The position numbers and the translations under genes were made by a program. The notes under the pieces are model-generated. The model did no database searches. It was not told where the DNA came from and worked only from the letters and a program-made list of their open reading frames with translations. Of a stretch of DNA of 64,000 nucleotides, positions 41,742-51,132 are shown piece after piece. Each line of letters begins with the position of its first letter. Position 1 is the first letter of the stretch. The DNA comes from Carthagonibacter metallireducens (GTDB lineage: Bacteria > Gemmatimonadota > Gemmatimonadetes > Palauibacterales > Palauibacteraceae). The stretch is from contig JAMJQQ010000124.1 of NCBI GenBank assembly GCA_023554445.1, positions 15,270 through 79,269 of the forward strand. The letters are read 5' to 3'.

Positions 41742-42682
41742 TCGAATCGGTCGCCCTCCTTCACGCCTCGTCCGCCGACCCACGCCGCCGACGGCATCCG
41801 TCCCTTGCCAGCGGGCTTGACCTCGCCGATCCGAAGTCGGCCGCCTCCCGTTGCCACCTCCACACCGCCTCGAACGTCGGCCCGGACGACTGTCCCGGGC
41901 GCCGCCGGAGAAGTCCCCTCCGGGCTTTCCTCGACGAGTTCGGGACGGAAGATCTGAACGGGCTGATCGCCGAGCTTCGACCAGGCAGCCGGCCACGGGT
42001 CGCAACCGCGAATCCAGCGGTGCAGCTCCCCGGCATCCAGCGTCCAGTCCACGCGGGCGTCATCCCGGGCCAGCTTCGGTGCGTACGTCGCCCTCTCGTG
42101 TTCCTGTTCGGATTCCTCCAGCACGCCCGCCTCCATCTGCGCGAGTGCCTCGATCAGCGCCGTCGCCCCCATCTCGCTCAGCATCAGGTACAACTCGCCC
42201 GCCGTGATGTCGTCGGGCAGGGGCGTCGCGACCCGATACAGGATCGGCCCGGCATCGAGTTCCCTGACCATCCGCATGATCGTGACGCCCGAATGCGAGT
42301 GTCCGAGAATGATCGCCCAGTTCACGGGCGCCGCGCCGCGAAGCTCGGGCAGCAGCGAGGCATGTACGTTCACCGATCCGAGGCGCGGAAGTGCCAGCAC
42401 CTCGTCCGTCAGGATGTGCCCGTAAGCGGCGACGACCGAGAGATCCGGCTCGAGCGCCTCGATCTCCGCCTGAAACGCCTCGCCTCGCGGCTTCTCCGGC
42501 TGGAGGACCGGAATCCCCTCTCTCTCCGCCTCGATCTTCACCGGGCTTTCGCGCAATTGACGGCCCCGGCCCGCGGGACGATCCGGCTGCGTCACTACTG
42601 CGAGGACCGCATGTCCCTCCTCCTGCAGCGCGCGCAGCGATGGGACAGCGAATTCGGGAGTCCCCCAGAACAGGATCCGCAT
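41738..42682 (-). CDS. fmt: Methionyl-tRNA formyltransferase
   Basis: 314 residues. N-terminal formyltransferase domain with FWGTPEFAVPSL, the folate/catalytic segment VNVHASLLPELRGAAPVNWAI in two parts, and GVTIM; C-terminal OB-like domain. It formylates initiator Met-tRNA; the product is deformylated by Def, encoded upstream with 64 bases between. Ends within the thiE-thiS start codon. Confidence 0.96.
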   Translation of the reverse strand: MRILFWGTPEFAVPSLRALQEEGHAVLAVVTQPDRPAGRGRQLRESPVKIEAEREGIPVLQPEKPRGEAFQAEIEALEPDLSVVAAYGHILTDEVLALPRLGSVNVHASLLPELRGAAPVNWAIILGHSHSGVTIMRMVRELDAGPILYRVATPLPDDITAGELYLMLSEMGATALIEALAQMEAGVLEESEQEHERATYAPKLARDDARVDWTLDAGELHRWIRGCDPWPAAWSKLGDQPVQIFRPELVEESPEGTSPAAPGTVVRADVRGGVEVATGGGRLRIGEVKPAGKGRMPSAAWVGGRGVKEGDRFD

Positions 42683-42746
42683 CTGCCTCTCCGGGCGGTG
42701 AGGGTTGGGTGGTTGGCCGGGCCCCGCGGGGGATACCTCGGCCCTG

Positions 42747-43268
42747 TCAGACGGCGGTGGCCGGACGTCTCTCCGACTCGTCCAGCTTGGCCCACTTGTT
42801 CAGCAGCATCCGACGCTTGAGCGGGCTCAGGCGGTCGATGAACAGGACACCGTCGAGGTGATCGTATTCGTGCTGCAGACAGCGGCTGAGCAGATCGTCT
42901 GCCTCGATTCGGATCTCTCTCCCCTCTCGGTCCAGGCCTTCGACCACCACGGTCGCGTACCGCTCCACCGTCTCGTCGAACCCGGGAATGCTGAGACAGC
43001 CCTCGGTGTCGCGGACCGTTCCCCCGGCCTCCACGATGCGGGGGTTGATCAGGGCGCCCGGTTCGATATCGGGGTCCCGTATGTCGTACACGAACACCCG
43101 CAGCGGAATCCCGACCTGGGGCGCCGCGAGTCCGATCCCGTCGGCGGCTTCCATCGTATCGATCAGGTCGTCCACCAGACGCCGGACCTCGTCGTCCACC
43201 GTCTCGACTTCCTCGCATCGCGCTCGCAGGGCCGGGTCACCGAGCACCCGGATCTCTCTCACCGCCAT
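42747..43268 (-). CDS. def: Peptide deformylase
   Basis: 173 residues. All three catalytic motifs are present: GIGLAAPQVG, EGCLSIPG (metal Cys) and QHEYDHLDG (HExxH). Removes N-formyl from nascent proteins. Lies between yajC (2-base gap) and fmt. Confidence 0.97.
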   Translation of the reverse strand: MAVREIRVLGDPALRARCEEVETVDDEVRRLVDDLIDTMEAADGIGLAAPQVGIPLRVFVYDIRDPDIEPGALINPRIVEAGGTVRDTEGCLSIPGFDETVERYATVVVEGLDREGREIRIEADDLLSRCLQHEYDHLDGVLFIDRLSPLKRRMLLNKWAKLDESERRPATAV

Positions 43269-43270
43269 CT

Positions 43271-43597
43271 TCAGGTGTCCGAGCCACCCGAAGTGAACTT
43301 GCGTCCGACCTTCGATCGTTCGACTTCGAGTCGCGTGTCTCCGGCAGACCGGATCGTCACGCGGTCATCGGTCAGGTGCACGATCTTCCCGACGATTCCG
43401 CCTATCGTCTCGACCTCGTCACCCTTCGAGAGCTGCGCCACCATTTCCGCGTGCGCCTTCTGCTGCTGCTTCTGCGGTCGGATCAGCAGGAAATAGAAGA
43501 TCGCGAAAATCGCCGCGAACATGAACAACATGCCGAATGGGCTCTGCCCCTGCGGAGAGCCCGAGGCCTGCAGGATCAACATCTGTACTGTCGGCAC
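43271..43597 (-). CDS. yajC: Preprotein translocase subunit YajC
   Basis: 108 residues. A single N-terminal transmembrane helix (about 22-40), then the family core RPQKQQQKAHAEMVAQLSKGDEVETIGGIVGKI in parts. It associates with SecDF in protein export. Position after tgt is the conserved tgt-yajC order; secD/secF are not in the window. Confidence 0.95.
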   Translation of the reverse strand: MPTVQMLILQASGSPQGQSPFGMLFMFAAIFAIFYFLLIRPQKQQQKAHAEMVAQLSKGDEVETIGGIVGKIVHLTDDRVTIRSAGDTRLEVERSKVGRKFTSGGSDT

Positions 43598-43626
43598 GAT
43601 ACCTCACCTCCATCGTCGGTCGTGAA

Positions 43627-44790
43627 TCAGCCATTCAATATATCCGGACCGCCACGATATTGCCGCAGGCGGTCGTCCGCCCATGAATCGAATCGCTCCT
43701 CGAGGATCGCCACCCTCGCCTGTTCGGCGAGATCGATCAGGAACGCGACGTTGTGAAGCGACAGCAGGCGGAGCCCGAGAAGCTCATCGGCGACGAACAG
43801 GTGCCTCAGATACGCACGCGTGTAGTTACGGCAGCACTCGCACTGGCACGCTTCGTCCAGCGGCCGAAAGTCACGGGCGAAGCCCGCCCGCTTGACGTTC
43901 ACGCGCCCCGCAGCTGTGAAGGCGGTACCGTTCCGTCCATTCCGGGTAGGGGCCACGCAGTCGAACATGTCCACCCCGCGGCGGATCGACTCGATCAGGT
44001 CTTCCGGGTATCCCACACCCATCAGGTAGCGCGGCAGCGCTCCCGGAAGTCGCGGCTCGCAAACATCCAGGATCTCGAGTGTCACGTCCTTCGGCTCACC
44101 GACCGAGAGACCGCCGATCGCGATGCCCGGCCAGTCGCCGAGCTCGAGCGTCCGTTCCAGCGACTCGAGACGGAGGTCCGGCCACGATGCTCCCTGGAAG
44201 ATCGGAAACAGGAGGCCGGGCTCGGCGCCCTCTCCGGCACCGAGCTCCTCATGCCGGCGGCGGCAACGAGCGAGCCAGGTGAGGGTCCGCTCCAGGGCCG
44301 TTCGTGCCGTGTCGGGGTCGGCGCGGCCGGGTGGACATTCGTCCAGCGCCATCATGATGTCGGAGCCGAGCGAGGTCTGGATCTCGACCGCTCGCTCCGG
44401 CGTGAGAAGGTGGCGCGATCCGTCGATGTGGCTCTGGAAGGTGACCCCATCGTCCGATACACGATTGATGCGCGCCAGCGAGAAGATCTGGAATCCGCCG
44501 GAGTCGGTCAGGACCGGTCCGTTCCAGTTCATGAAACGGGCCAGTCCACCGGCCTCTTCGATCACTTCCGTGCCGGGTCGCAGGTACAGGTGGTACGTGT
44601 TGCCCAGCAGGATCTTCGCCCCGATCGCCTCGAGGTCTTCAGGGGTCAGGGACTTGACCGTGCCCTGGGTGCCGACCGGCATGAAGCAGGGGGTAGGAAC
44701 CGTCCCGCTGCGCAACTCGAGCGTTCCGGCGCGAGCGCGCCCGTCGGTGCCCTGAAGGCTGAACTTTCCCTCCGACCCGTTTGCACGCAT
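43627..44790 (-). CDS. tgt: Queuine tRNA-ribosyltransferase
   Basis: 387 residues, TIM-barrel enzyme that swaps G34 for preQ1. DSGGFQIFSL carries the catalytic base Asp, FDCVAPTRNGRNG the nucleophile Asp, and CQCECCRNYTRAYLRHLF the zinc ligands. ATG 44790 is chosen for its strong SD (GGGGGGAG); GTG 44817 would overlap the queA stop and add nine residues. Acts after QueE and before QueA in queuosine modification. Confidence 0.95.
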   Translation of the reverse strand: MRANGSEGKFSLQGTDGRARAGTLELRSGTVPTPCFMPVGTQGTVKSLTPEDLEAIGAKILLGNTYHLYLRPGTEVIEEAGGLARFMNWNGPVLTDSGGFQIFSLARINRVSDDGVTFQSHIDGSRHLLTPERAVEIQTSLGSDIMMALDECPPGRADPDTARTALERTLTWLARCRRRHEELGAGEGAEPGLLFPIFQGASWPDLRLESLERTLELGDWPGIAIGGLSVGEPKDVTLEILDVCEPRLPGALPRYLMGVGYPEDLIESIRRGVDMFDCVAPTRNGRNGTAFTAAGRVNVKRAGFARDFRPLDEACQCECCRNYTRAYLRHLFVADELLGLRLLSLHNVAFLIDLAEQARVAILEERFDSWADDRLRQYRGGPDILNG

Positions 44791-44813
44791 CTCCGCTCCC
44801 CCCGGGGCCTCGC

Positions 44814-45887
44814 TCACACGATCAGCATCGCGTCGCCGTAGGAGTAGAAGCGGTACTCCTCCCGTACGGCGTGCCGATAGGCGTCGAGAACCAGTTCCCG
44901 GCCGGCGAACGCCGATACGAGCATCAGCAGGCTGGACCGGGGCAGATGGAAATTGGTGAGCAGACCGTCCACTCCCAGCATCCGGTGCGGCGGCAGGATG
45001 TACAGGTCCGTCCACCCCTCGCCGGGCTGGAAACGTCCCTGGCCCATCACTGCGGTCTCCAGGACTCGCGCCGAGGTCGTGCCGACCGCCCAGACCCTGC
45101 CACCCGCCTCACGCGTCGCGTTCAGGGTCGAGGCGCACTGTGGAGTCATGGCCCAGCGCTCGGCGTGCAACTCGTGCTCTGCGGGATCCTCGGCCTCCAC
45201 CGGCCGAAATGTGCCGAGTCCGACGTGCAGCGTGATGTGCACGACGCTCACCCCGGCTTCCCTGGCGGCTGCCAGCAACTCCGGGGTGAAATGAAGGCCG
45301 GCGGTCGGTGCGGCGACGCTTCCGACGGTCCGGGCATACACCGTCTGGTATCGCTCCCGGTCCTCCGCATCGGCGACTCTCTGCACGTAGGGCGGCAGCG
45401 GTACGCTCCCGTATCGCTCCACGAGAGCCATCGGCTCTCCCTCTCCCTCGAGCCGGACGATCCTCCCGCCTTCCGAGGTCGAGTCGAGGATCAGGACTCG
45501 CAGCCCATCGGATACGATCACCTCGCGGCCCGGCTTCAGCTTTCCGCCCGGCCGCACGATCGCCTCCCAGTCGCGTCCCGATCGGTCTCCGGCAAGTGGA
45601 GTGAGCAGGAGCACCTCGGCTGCCGCACCGGTCGGCTTCCGGCCGATGAGGCGGGCCGGAAATACGCGAGTGTCGTTGAGAACGAGGGCATCGCCCGGAT
45701 TCAGTCGGTTGAGCAGATCCGGAAACCTCCGGTCCTCGAACGTACCTGATTCGCGGTCGAGAATGAGCAGCCGGCTCTCGTCCCTGGCCGGCGCCGGGCG
45801 CTGGGCGATCAGCCGCTCCGGAAGCTCGTAGTCGAAATCCGAAGTTCTGAGCGCGCGCACCGTCGACGGGGCGTCAGCCGTCATCAC
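44814..45887 (-). CDS. queA: S-adenosylmethionine:tRNA ribosyltransferase-isomerase
   Basis: 357 residues. Adds the ribosyl-derived cyclopentane (epoxyqueuosine) to preQ1 in tRNA. Signatures: FDYELPERLIAQRP, LVLNDTRVFPARL, AAPTAGLHFT, ITLHVGLGTFRPV, TTSARVLE, TNFHLPRSSLLMLVSAF. Start overlaps the ruvB end by 14 bases; tgt follows directly. Confidence 0.97.
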   Translation of the reverse strand: MMTADAPSTVRALRTSDFDYELPERLIAQRPAPARDESRLLILDRESGTFEDRRFPDLLNRLNPGDALVLNDTRVFPARLIGRKPTGAAAEVLLLTPLAGDRSGRDWEAIVRPGGKLKPGREVIVSDGLRVLILDSTSEGGRIVRLEGEGEPMALVERYGSVPLPPYVQRVADAEDRERYQTVYARTVGSVAAPTAGLHFTPELLAAAREAGVSVVHITLHVGLGTFRPVEAEDPAEHELHAERWAMTPQCASTLNATREAGGRVWAVGTTSARVLETAVMGQGRFQPGEGWTDLYILPPHRMLGVDGLLTNFHLPRSSLLMLVSAFAGRELVLDAYRHAVREEYRFYSYGDAMLIV

Positions 45888-46917
45888 CGAACAGGGTGGA
45901 TTGCGGTCCCTCCGTATCCGGCAGGGAATACCCGAAGCGCTGGAACGCCCTGCGGGTCGCGGTTCTCCCGCGCGCGGTCCGCTGGAGGTATCCGGTCTGG
46001 ATCAGATAAGGCTCGTAGACTTCCTCCAGCGTCGAGGCATCTTCGCCGACCGCGACCGCCAGCGAATTCAGGCCGACCGGACCCCCGTCGAAGTTCTCGA
46101 TGATCGCCTTGAGAATACGGCCGTCCATCTCGTCCAGACCGTACTCGTCCACGTTGAGCATCTCGAGGGCGGAGCGGGCGGTCGGCCCGTCGACCGTGCC
46201 GTCGCCTCGAACCTCGGCGAAGTCTCGCACCCGTCGAAGAAGCCGGTTGGCGATCCTCGGGGTCCCGCGGGAGCGACGGGCGATCTCACTCGCGCCATCC
46301 TCACGGACCGGCACGCCGAGAATCGACGCCGACCGGGTGACGATCTTCTGCAGGTCTTCCGCCGGGTAGTAGCCGAGCCGCTCGACCACCCCGAACCGAG
46401 CACGCATCGGAGCCGTGAGCAGTCCGAATCGCGTCGTGGCCCCGACCAGAGTGAACCTCTCGATCCGCATCGAAACGGTCTGGGCACGCGCGCCGTCGCT
46501 CAGGCGGATCTCGATCCGGTAGTCCTCCATCGCGGGATAGAGATACTCCTCGATCACCGGCCGCAGACGGTGGATCTCGTCGATGAACAGAATGTCCCGC
46601 GGCTCGAGATTGGTGAGCAGCGCCGCCAGATCTCCCGGCTTCTCGAGCACCGGACCGGACGTGACCTTGATGTTCACCCCCAGCTCACGCGCCATGAGGA
46701 TCGCCAGCGTCGTCTTTCCGAGCCCCGGAGGTCCGAAGAACAGGGCATGGTCCAGCGCTTCCTCTCGACCGAGGGCGGCCCGTATGTAGACGTCCAGGGC
46801 CTCCTTGACCTTCTCCTGGCCGACGAATTCCGCCAGCCGGGCGGGCCTGAGCGACTGCTCCAGGGTCTCCTCGCCGGCGAGCGGATCCGGCGTCGTCACT
46901 TCTATCCTCTCCGTCAT
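45874..46917 (-). CDS. ruvB: Holliday junction branch-migration ATPase RuvB
   Basis: 347 residues. AAA+ motor: Walker A GPPGLGKTT, Walker B LFIDEIHRL, sensor 1 GATTR, arginine finger region RARFGVVERL, and a C-terminal winged helix (EPYLIQTGYLQRTARGR). Forms the branch-migration complex with RuvA, encoded 54 bases upstream. Confidence 0.98.
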   Translation of the reverse strand: MTERIEVTTPDPLAGEETLEQSLRPARLAEFVGQEKVKEALDVYIRAALGREEALDHALFFGPPGLGKTTLAILMARELGVNIKVTSGPVLEKPGDLAALLTNLEPRDILFIDEIHRLRPVIEEYLYPAMEDYRIEIRLSDGARAQTVSMRIERFTLVGATTRFGLLTAPMRARFGVVERLGYYPAEDLQKIVTRSASILGVPVREDGASEIARRSRGTPRIANRLLRRVRDFAEVRGDGTVDGPTARSALEMLNVDEYGLDEMDGRILKAIIENFDGGPVGLNSLAVAVGEDASTLEEVYEPYLIQTGYLQRTARGRTATRRAFQRFGYSLPDTEGPQSTLFGDDG

Positions 46918-46971
46918 TTCAACTCCGTAATCGGAGACCGGGAAGACACCATTCCGCGATCCTCGTCAGCA

Positions 46972-47568
46972 TCAGAGGTGACGCAGCGCCGCCCGGACCA
47001 GCGCCTCGATCTCGAGAATCTCGGGGGCGGCTTCGCGGCGGGCCGCCGCCACGGCCGACTCGGCCTCCGCCGCCGAGTATCCGAGGGCCCGCAGCGCTTC
47101 CAGTGCTTCCGCCACGCCTCCGGGCCCGGTCCCGGCCCGGACTCCATCGTCACGCCACCCGAGATCGTCGAGCTTGTCAGAGAGCTCGAGCACGAGGCGC
47201 TCAGCCGTCTTCTTCCCGACCCCGCTCACGGTCTGGAGAACCGCGGCTTCCTTCGATCGGATCGCTCCCACCACCCGGCGGGCGGGCAGCGCGCTGAGAA
47301 TCGCCAGCGAGAGCATCGGCCCGACTCCCGACACGGTTCGCAGCCGCAGGAAGAGGTCCCGGTCCCGGTCGGTGACGAATCCGAACAGGAGGAGCGTGTC
47401 CTCGCGAACCGCCAGGGTAGCGTAGAGCTCGACCGTCTCGCCGATCGCGGGCAGTCCTTCGAATACGCCTGTCGGCACATGCAGAACGTATCCCACACCG
47501 CCGGGTGTCATCAGCGTAACCCGGTCGGTCTTCACTTCGACCAGCGCTCCGCGCACCCGACCGATCAT
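46972..47568 (-). CDS. ruvA: Holliday junction DNA-binding protein RuvA
   Basis: 198 residues: N-terminal OB fold (MIGRVRGALVEV), tandem helix-hairpin-helix motifs (TVSGVGPMLSLAIL and TVSGVGKKTAERLVLEL) and the C-terminal RuvB-binding domain (EALRALGYSAAEAESAV). ATG 47568 overlaps the ruvC stop (ATGA). Confidence 0.97.
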   Translation of the reverse strand: MIGRVRGALVEVKTDRVTLMTPGGVGYVLHVPTGVFEGLPAIGETVELYATLAVREDTLLLFGFVTDRDRDLFLRLRTVSGVGPMLSLAILSALPARRVVGAIRSKEAAVLQTVSGVGKKTAERLVLELSDKLDDLGWRDDGVRAGTGPGGVAEALEALRALGYSAAEAESAVAAARREAAPEILEIEALVRAALRHL

Positions 47569-48071
47569 CGACTCATGCCCGCCCGGCGCGCCGCCAGTGG
47601 CCCGGTGCCGGTGAGAATGTGGCAGATGGCGGCCGCACACCCGTCGGCGGCGTCGCTGGGACGGGGAGGCTCGGCGAGACCGAGCAGCTTCTGCACCATC
47701 CAGCCCACCTGGTCCTTGGTGGCGCGACCCGTGCCGACGACGGCCTTCTTGATCTCGGCGGGAGGATACTCGGCGACCAGCAGTCCACGCCCGGCGCCGG
47801 CGAGAAGAGCGACACCCCTTGCGTGCGCCAGAATCACCGCCGTACGGGGATTTTCGCGGTAGAATACGCCCTCGACGGCCATGCACTCGGGCGCGGCCCG
47901 GTCGATCACGGCGAGAACCCCATCGTGGATTTCGAGCAGCCGGTCAGCCAGATCGGCCCCGCGCCTGGGGCGGATCACGCCGCACTCCACCAGGCTCACC
48001 CGGCGCGAGTCGCCATCCACGACGCCGAATCCCGTCGCCGCCGAACCGGGATCTATCCCCAGAACCCTCAT
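47565..48071 (-). CDS. ruvC: Holliday junction resolvase RuvC
   Basis: 168 residues. RNase-H-like fold with acidic catalytic residues in GIDPGSAATGFG (Asp7), AVEGVFY and DAADGCAAA. Cuts junctions processed by RuvAB. A short C-terminal tail (RRAGMSR) overlaps ruvA. Confidence 0.96.
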   Translation of the reverse strand: MRVLGIDPGSAATGFGVVDGDSRRVSLVECGVIRPRRGADLADRLLEIHDGVLAVIDRAAPECMAVEGVFYRENPRTAVILAHARGVALLAGAGRGLLVAEYPPAEIKKAVVGTGRATKDQVGWMVQKLLGLAEPPRPSDAADGCAAAICHILTGTGPLAARRAGMSR

Positions 48072-48141
48072 GCAGACGCCGAGGGGACGGAGCCGCGCCC
48101 CGTCCCCCGATCCGATCCGCGGCAGGTGGCCGGCGTCGCGA

Positions 48142-48894
48142 TCATTCCGCTCCCATCGCCGCGAGCGCCTCGTCGTCGACCTCGAAATTCGCCCACAGCT
48201 TCATCACGTCATCGTGCTCCTCGAGATCCTCGATCAACCGGAGGAGACGGTCAGCTTCCTTGCCTTCGACCCGAATCGTGTTCTGCGGCAGCCAGGCGAG
48301 CTCGGCCTCCTCGATGTCGATGTTGGCGTCCGAGAGGGCCTCCTGCACGACATGGAAGTCGCTCACCGCAGTGGTCAGGACGTGGGTGCCATCGTCGGTG
48401 CTGAGATCCTCGGCTCCGGCAGCGATCGCCGACTCGAAGACGGCTTCTTCCGTGAAGCGGCCGGCGTCCACGTATACCTGTCCCTTTCGCTCGAACATCC
48501 AGGCCACGGAACCGGTCTGGCCGAGGTTGCCCCCCGACTTCTCGATCCGGTGACGGATCTCGGCCACGGTGCGGTTCGTGTTGTCGGTCACGCACTCGAG
48601 CAGGAGCGCGACGCCGCCCGGCCCGTAGCCTTCGTAGGTCGTCTCCTCGAAGCTCATCCCGGGCAGTTCGCCGGTGCCTCGCTGGATCGCCCGGTCGATG
48701 TTCGAGGCCGGCATATTCACGGCTTTCGCAGCCGCGATCGCCGTTCGAAGCCGGGCGTTGAAGTTCGGATCTCCGCCCCCGAGACGCGCGGCCACCGCGA
48801 TCTCCCGCCCCATCTTGCCGAATGTGCGCCCGCGGGCGGCATCCGTGACGGCCTTCTGGCGCTTGATCTGCGCCCATTTGCTGTGTCCCGCCAA
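48142..48894 (-). CDS. yebC: YebC/PmpR/TACO1-family protein
   Basis: 250 residues. Characteristic N-terminus GHSKWAQIKRQK, then NIDRAIQRGTGEL, YEGYGPGGVALLLE and GSVAWMF. Family members act as transcription regulators or as translation activators that relieve ribosome stalling at proline runs; which applies here is unknown. First of the conserved yebC-ruvC-ruvA-ruvB block. Confidence 0.95.
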   Translation of the reverse strand: MAGHSKWAQIKRQKAVTDAARGRTFGKMGREIAVAARLGGGDPNFNARLRTAIAAAKAVNMPASNIDRAIQRGTGELPGMSFEETTYEGYGPGGVALLLECVTDNTNRTVAEIRHRIEKSGGNLGQTGSVAWMFERKGQVYVDAGRFTEEAVFESAIAAGAEDLSTDDGTHVLTTAVSDFHVVQEALSDANIDIEEAELAWLPQNTIRVEGKEADRLLRLIEDLEEHDDVMKLWANFEVDDEALAAMGAE

Positions 48895-48939
48895 CTGCGT
48901 CAGTCTCCCATCGGTCGTTTACGATCGCCCGGGCGTCGT

Positions 48940-51036
48940 TCAGTGCCCTTCGGCCTCCTTCAGCGCCTCTGCCTCCGCGATCACCTTCTGCGCGACGTCG
49001 GACGGTACCGGCTCGTAGCCGCGGAACTCCCTGTCGTGCAGGCCCTTCCCCTGGGTCAGGGAGCGCAGCGACGTGGAGTACTTGTACAACTCCGCGAGCG
49101 GCACGTGCGCCTTCACTTCCTGCCAGTGCCCATCCGCGTCCATCCCCAGAATCCGGCCCCGGCGCTGATTGAGGTCCCCGATCACCTCTCCCATGTAGTC
49201 TTCGGGCACCCTGACGGTGATCGTCATGATCGGCTCGAGGAGAATCGGCTTCGCACCCTTGACGACCTTCTGAAAGGCCATCGAACCGGCAATTTTGAAC
49301 GCCATCTCGGAGCTGTCCACCGAGTGATAGGAGCCGTCGTAACACTCCACCTCGAAGTCCACGACGGGATACCCCGAAATCACCCCGCGATCCGCGGCTT
49401 CCTTCACACCTTTGTCCACGGCGGGGATGAATTTACCGGGAATGGCGCCCCCGACGATCTTGTTGATGAACTCGTACCCTTCTCCGCGCGCGCGCGGCCT
49501 GATGCGCAGCCAGCAGTCACCGAACTGCCCTCGGCCGCCCGTCTGCTTCTTGTAACGTCCCTGCCCCTCGGCGGACCTCGTGATCGTCTCCCGATACGGG
49601 ATCCTCGGCGGCTCGGTCTCCACCTTGACGCCGTACTTACGGTCCAGGCGCTCCAGGGCGATGTTCAGGTGCAGCTCGCCCAATCCGCGTGCGATCGTCT
49701 GTCCGAGCTCCGGATCGAAAGCGGCGGAGAAGGTCGGGTCCTCTTCGTGCAGCTTCGCGAGTCCATTCGCCAGCTTGTCCTCTTCGCCACGGGAGGCGGG
49801 CTTGAGCGCGATAGCGATATCGGCTTTCGGCCATGCGATACCGGGCAGAGAAAGTCCCTTTCCCTGTGTGCTCAGCGTGTCGCCCGTGTGCGTGTCCTTC
49901 AGCTTCGCCACGACACCGATGTCGCCGGCGTGCAGGCGGTCGACTTCATCCCGGGACGTGGCATCCGGGATCCCGATGTGGGAAATCCGCTCCGTCGAGC
50001 CACGGGTCGCGTTGTCGACCGTCGATCCACCCTCGGCCTTGCCCGTGAACACGCGAAAGTAGCTGAGCTCTCCTACACGCGGCTCCTGCGTGGTCTTGAA
50101 CACCAGCGCGGTCAGCGGCGAATCGTCCTTCGGTTCCAGCTCCACGTCGTTTCCGCGTGCGTCTGTGGCCTCTACCGGCCCGATCTCGTCGGGAGCCGGC
50201 ATCAGTTCGACGAGCTTCTTCAGCACGGCACGGGCCCCGCGACCGGATTCTCCGGAACCACAGAACACCGGGAACAACTCGCCCCGGGCCATTCCCTGCT
50301 TCATTCCGGCCAGGACCCGCTCCCGGTCCAATTCCTCACCTTCGAGATAGGCTTCCAGCAGTTCGTCGTCGGTCGCGGCGATCGACTCGATGAGCTGCTC
50401 CCGGTAAGAGGCGACGGTAGCCGCCACTTCTTCGGGAACCTCGACGTGGTCGTATTCGCCCTTGTCGGAATTCGGCCGGTATCCGTGCGCGTGTCCGGAG
50501 AACAGGTTCACGATTCCAGTGAAGTGGTCGCCGCTTCCGATCGGGACCTCCACCGGAATCGCCCCGCTGCCGAACGAATTGCGTACCTGCTGGAACGCGG
50601 TGTCGAAGTTGGCGTTCTCCCGGTCCATCATGCTTATGAACACCATCCGGGGAAGACCACGGGCCTCGGCCGCTCGCCAGCAGCGCTCGGTTCCCACTTC
50701 GACTCCCGTCGTCGCGCCCACGACCACGAGCGCGCCATCCGCGACCCGCACGCCCGCCATGACCTCGCCGAAGAAATCGAGGTACCCGGGGGTGTCGATG
50801 AGGTTGAGCTTCGTGTCCATCCACTCGGCCCGGGCCAGCGCGAGGTTGATCGATATTCCGTGGTCGATTTCCTCTTGCGTGAAATCGGTGTGGGCCGTGC
50901 CGTTTTCGACCTGTCCGCGTCGGGTGGTGGAGCCGGAGATATAGCACAGCGCATCGGTCAGCGTAGTCTTGCCGCTTCCACCGTGACCGAGGATGACGAT
51001 GTTTCTGATGTCGGGGGAACGATATTCGACGGCCAT
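48940..51036 (-). CDS. Elongation factor G-like GTPase (EF-G2 type)
   Basis: 698 residues with the full five-domain EF-G layout. P-loop GHGGSGKTT (17-25), switch I EIDHGISI, G3 DTPGYLDF and domain IV/V (GGRGQFGDCW, PEDYMGEVIGDLNQRRG). Two core GTPase motifs deviate: G3 is DTPGY where canonical EF-G has DTPGH with the catalytic His, and G4 reads SMMD instead of NKxD. The Tyr resembles EF-G-2 paralogues; the G4 loss is odd. The housekeeping fusA is expected elsewhere. Heads the long gene train. Confidence 0.85.
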   Translation of the reverse strand: MAVEYRSPDIRNIVILGHGGSGKTTLTDALCYISGSTTRRGQVENGTAHTDFTQEEIDHGISINLALARAEWMDTKLNLIDTPGYLDFFGEVMAGVRVADGALVVVGATTGVEVGTERCWRAAEARGLPRMVFISMMDRENANFDTAFQQVRNSFGSGAIPVEVPIGSGDHFTGIVNLFSGHAHGYRPNSDKGEYDHVEVPEEVAATVASYREQLIESIAATDDELLEAYLEGEELDRERVLAGMKQGMARGELFPVFCGSGESGRGARAVLKKLVELMPAPDEIGPVEATDARGNDVELEPKDDSPLTALVFKTTQEPRVGELSYFRVFTGKAEGGSTVDNATRGSTERISHIGIPDATSRDEVDRLHAGDIGVVAKLKDTHTGDTLSTQGKGLSLPGIAWPKADIAIALKPASRGEEDKLANGLAKLHEEDPTFSAAFDPELGQTIARGLGELHLNIALERLDRKYGVKVETEPPRIPYRETITRSAEGQGRYKKQTGGRGQFGDCWLRIRPRARGEGYEFINKIVGGAIPGKFIPAVDKGVKEAADRGVISGYPVVDFEVECYDGSYHSVDSSEMAFKIAGSMAFQKVVKGAKPILLEPIMTITVRVPEDYMGEVIGDLNQRRGRILGMDADGHWQEVKAHVPLAELYKYSTSLRSLTQGKGLHDREFRGYEPVPSDVAQKVIAEAEALKEAEGH

Positions 51037-51132
51037 CGCGCCTTTTCCTCCTGGCTGGGGAGTCGTACGAAGAGGGACAGACCTGCCATACTATCCGCGC
51101 CGTCGGCAGGCCGAAAGGTCGATCGACGCGGC

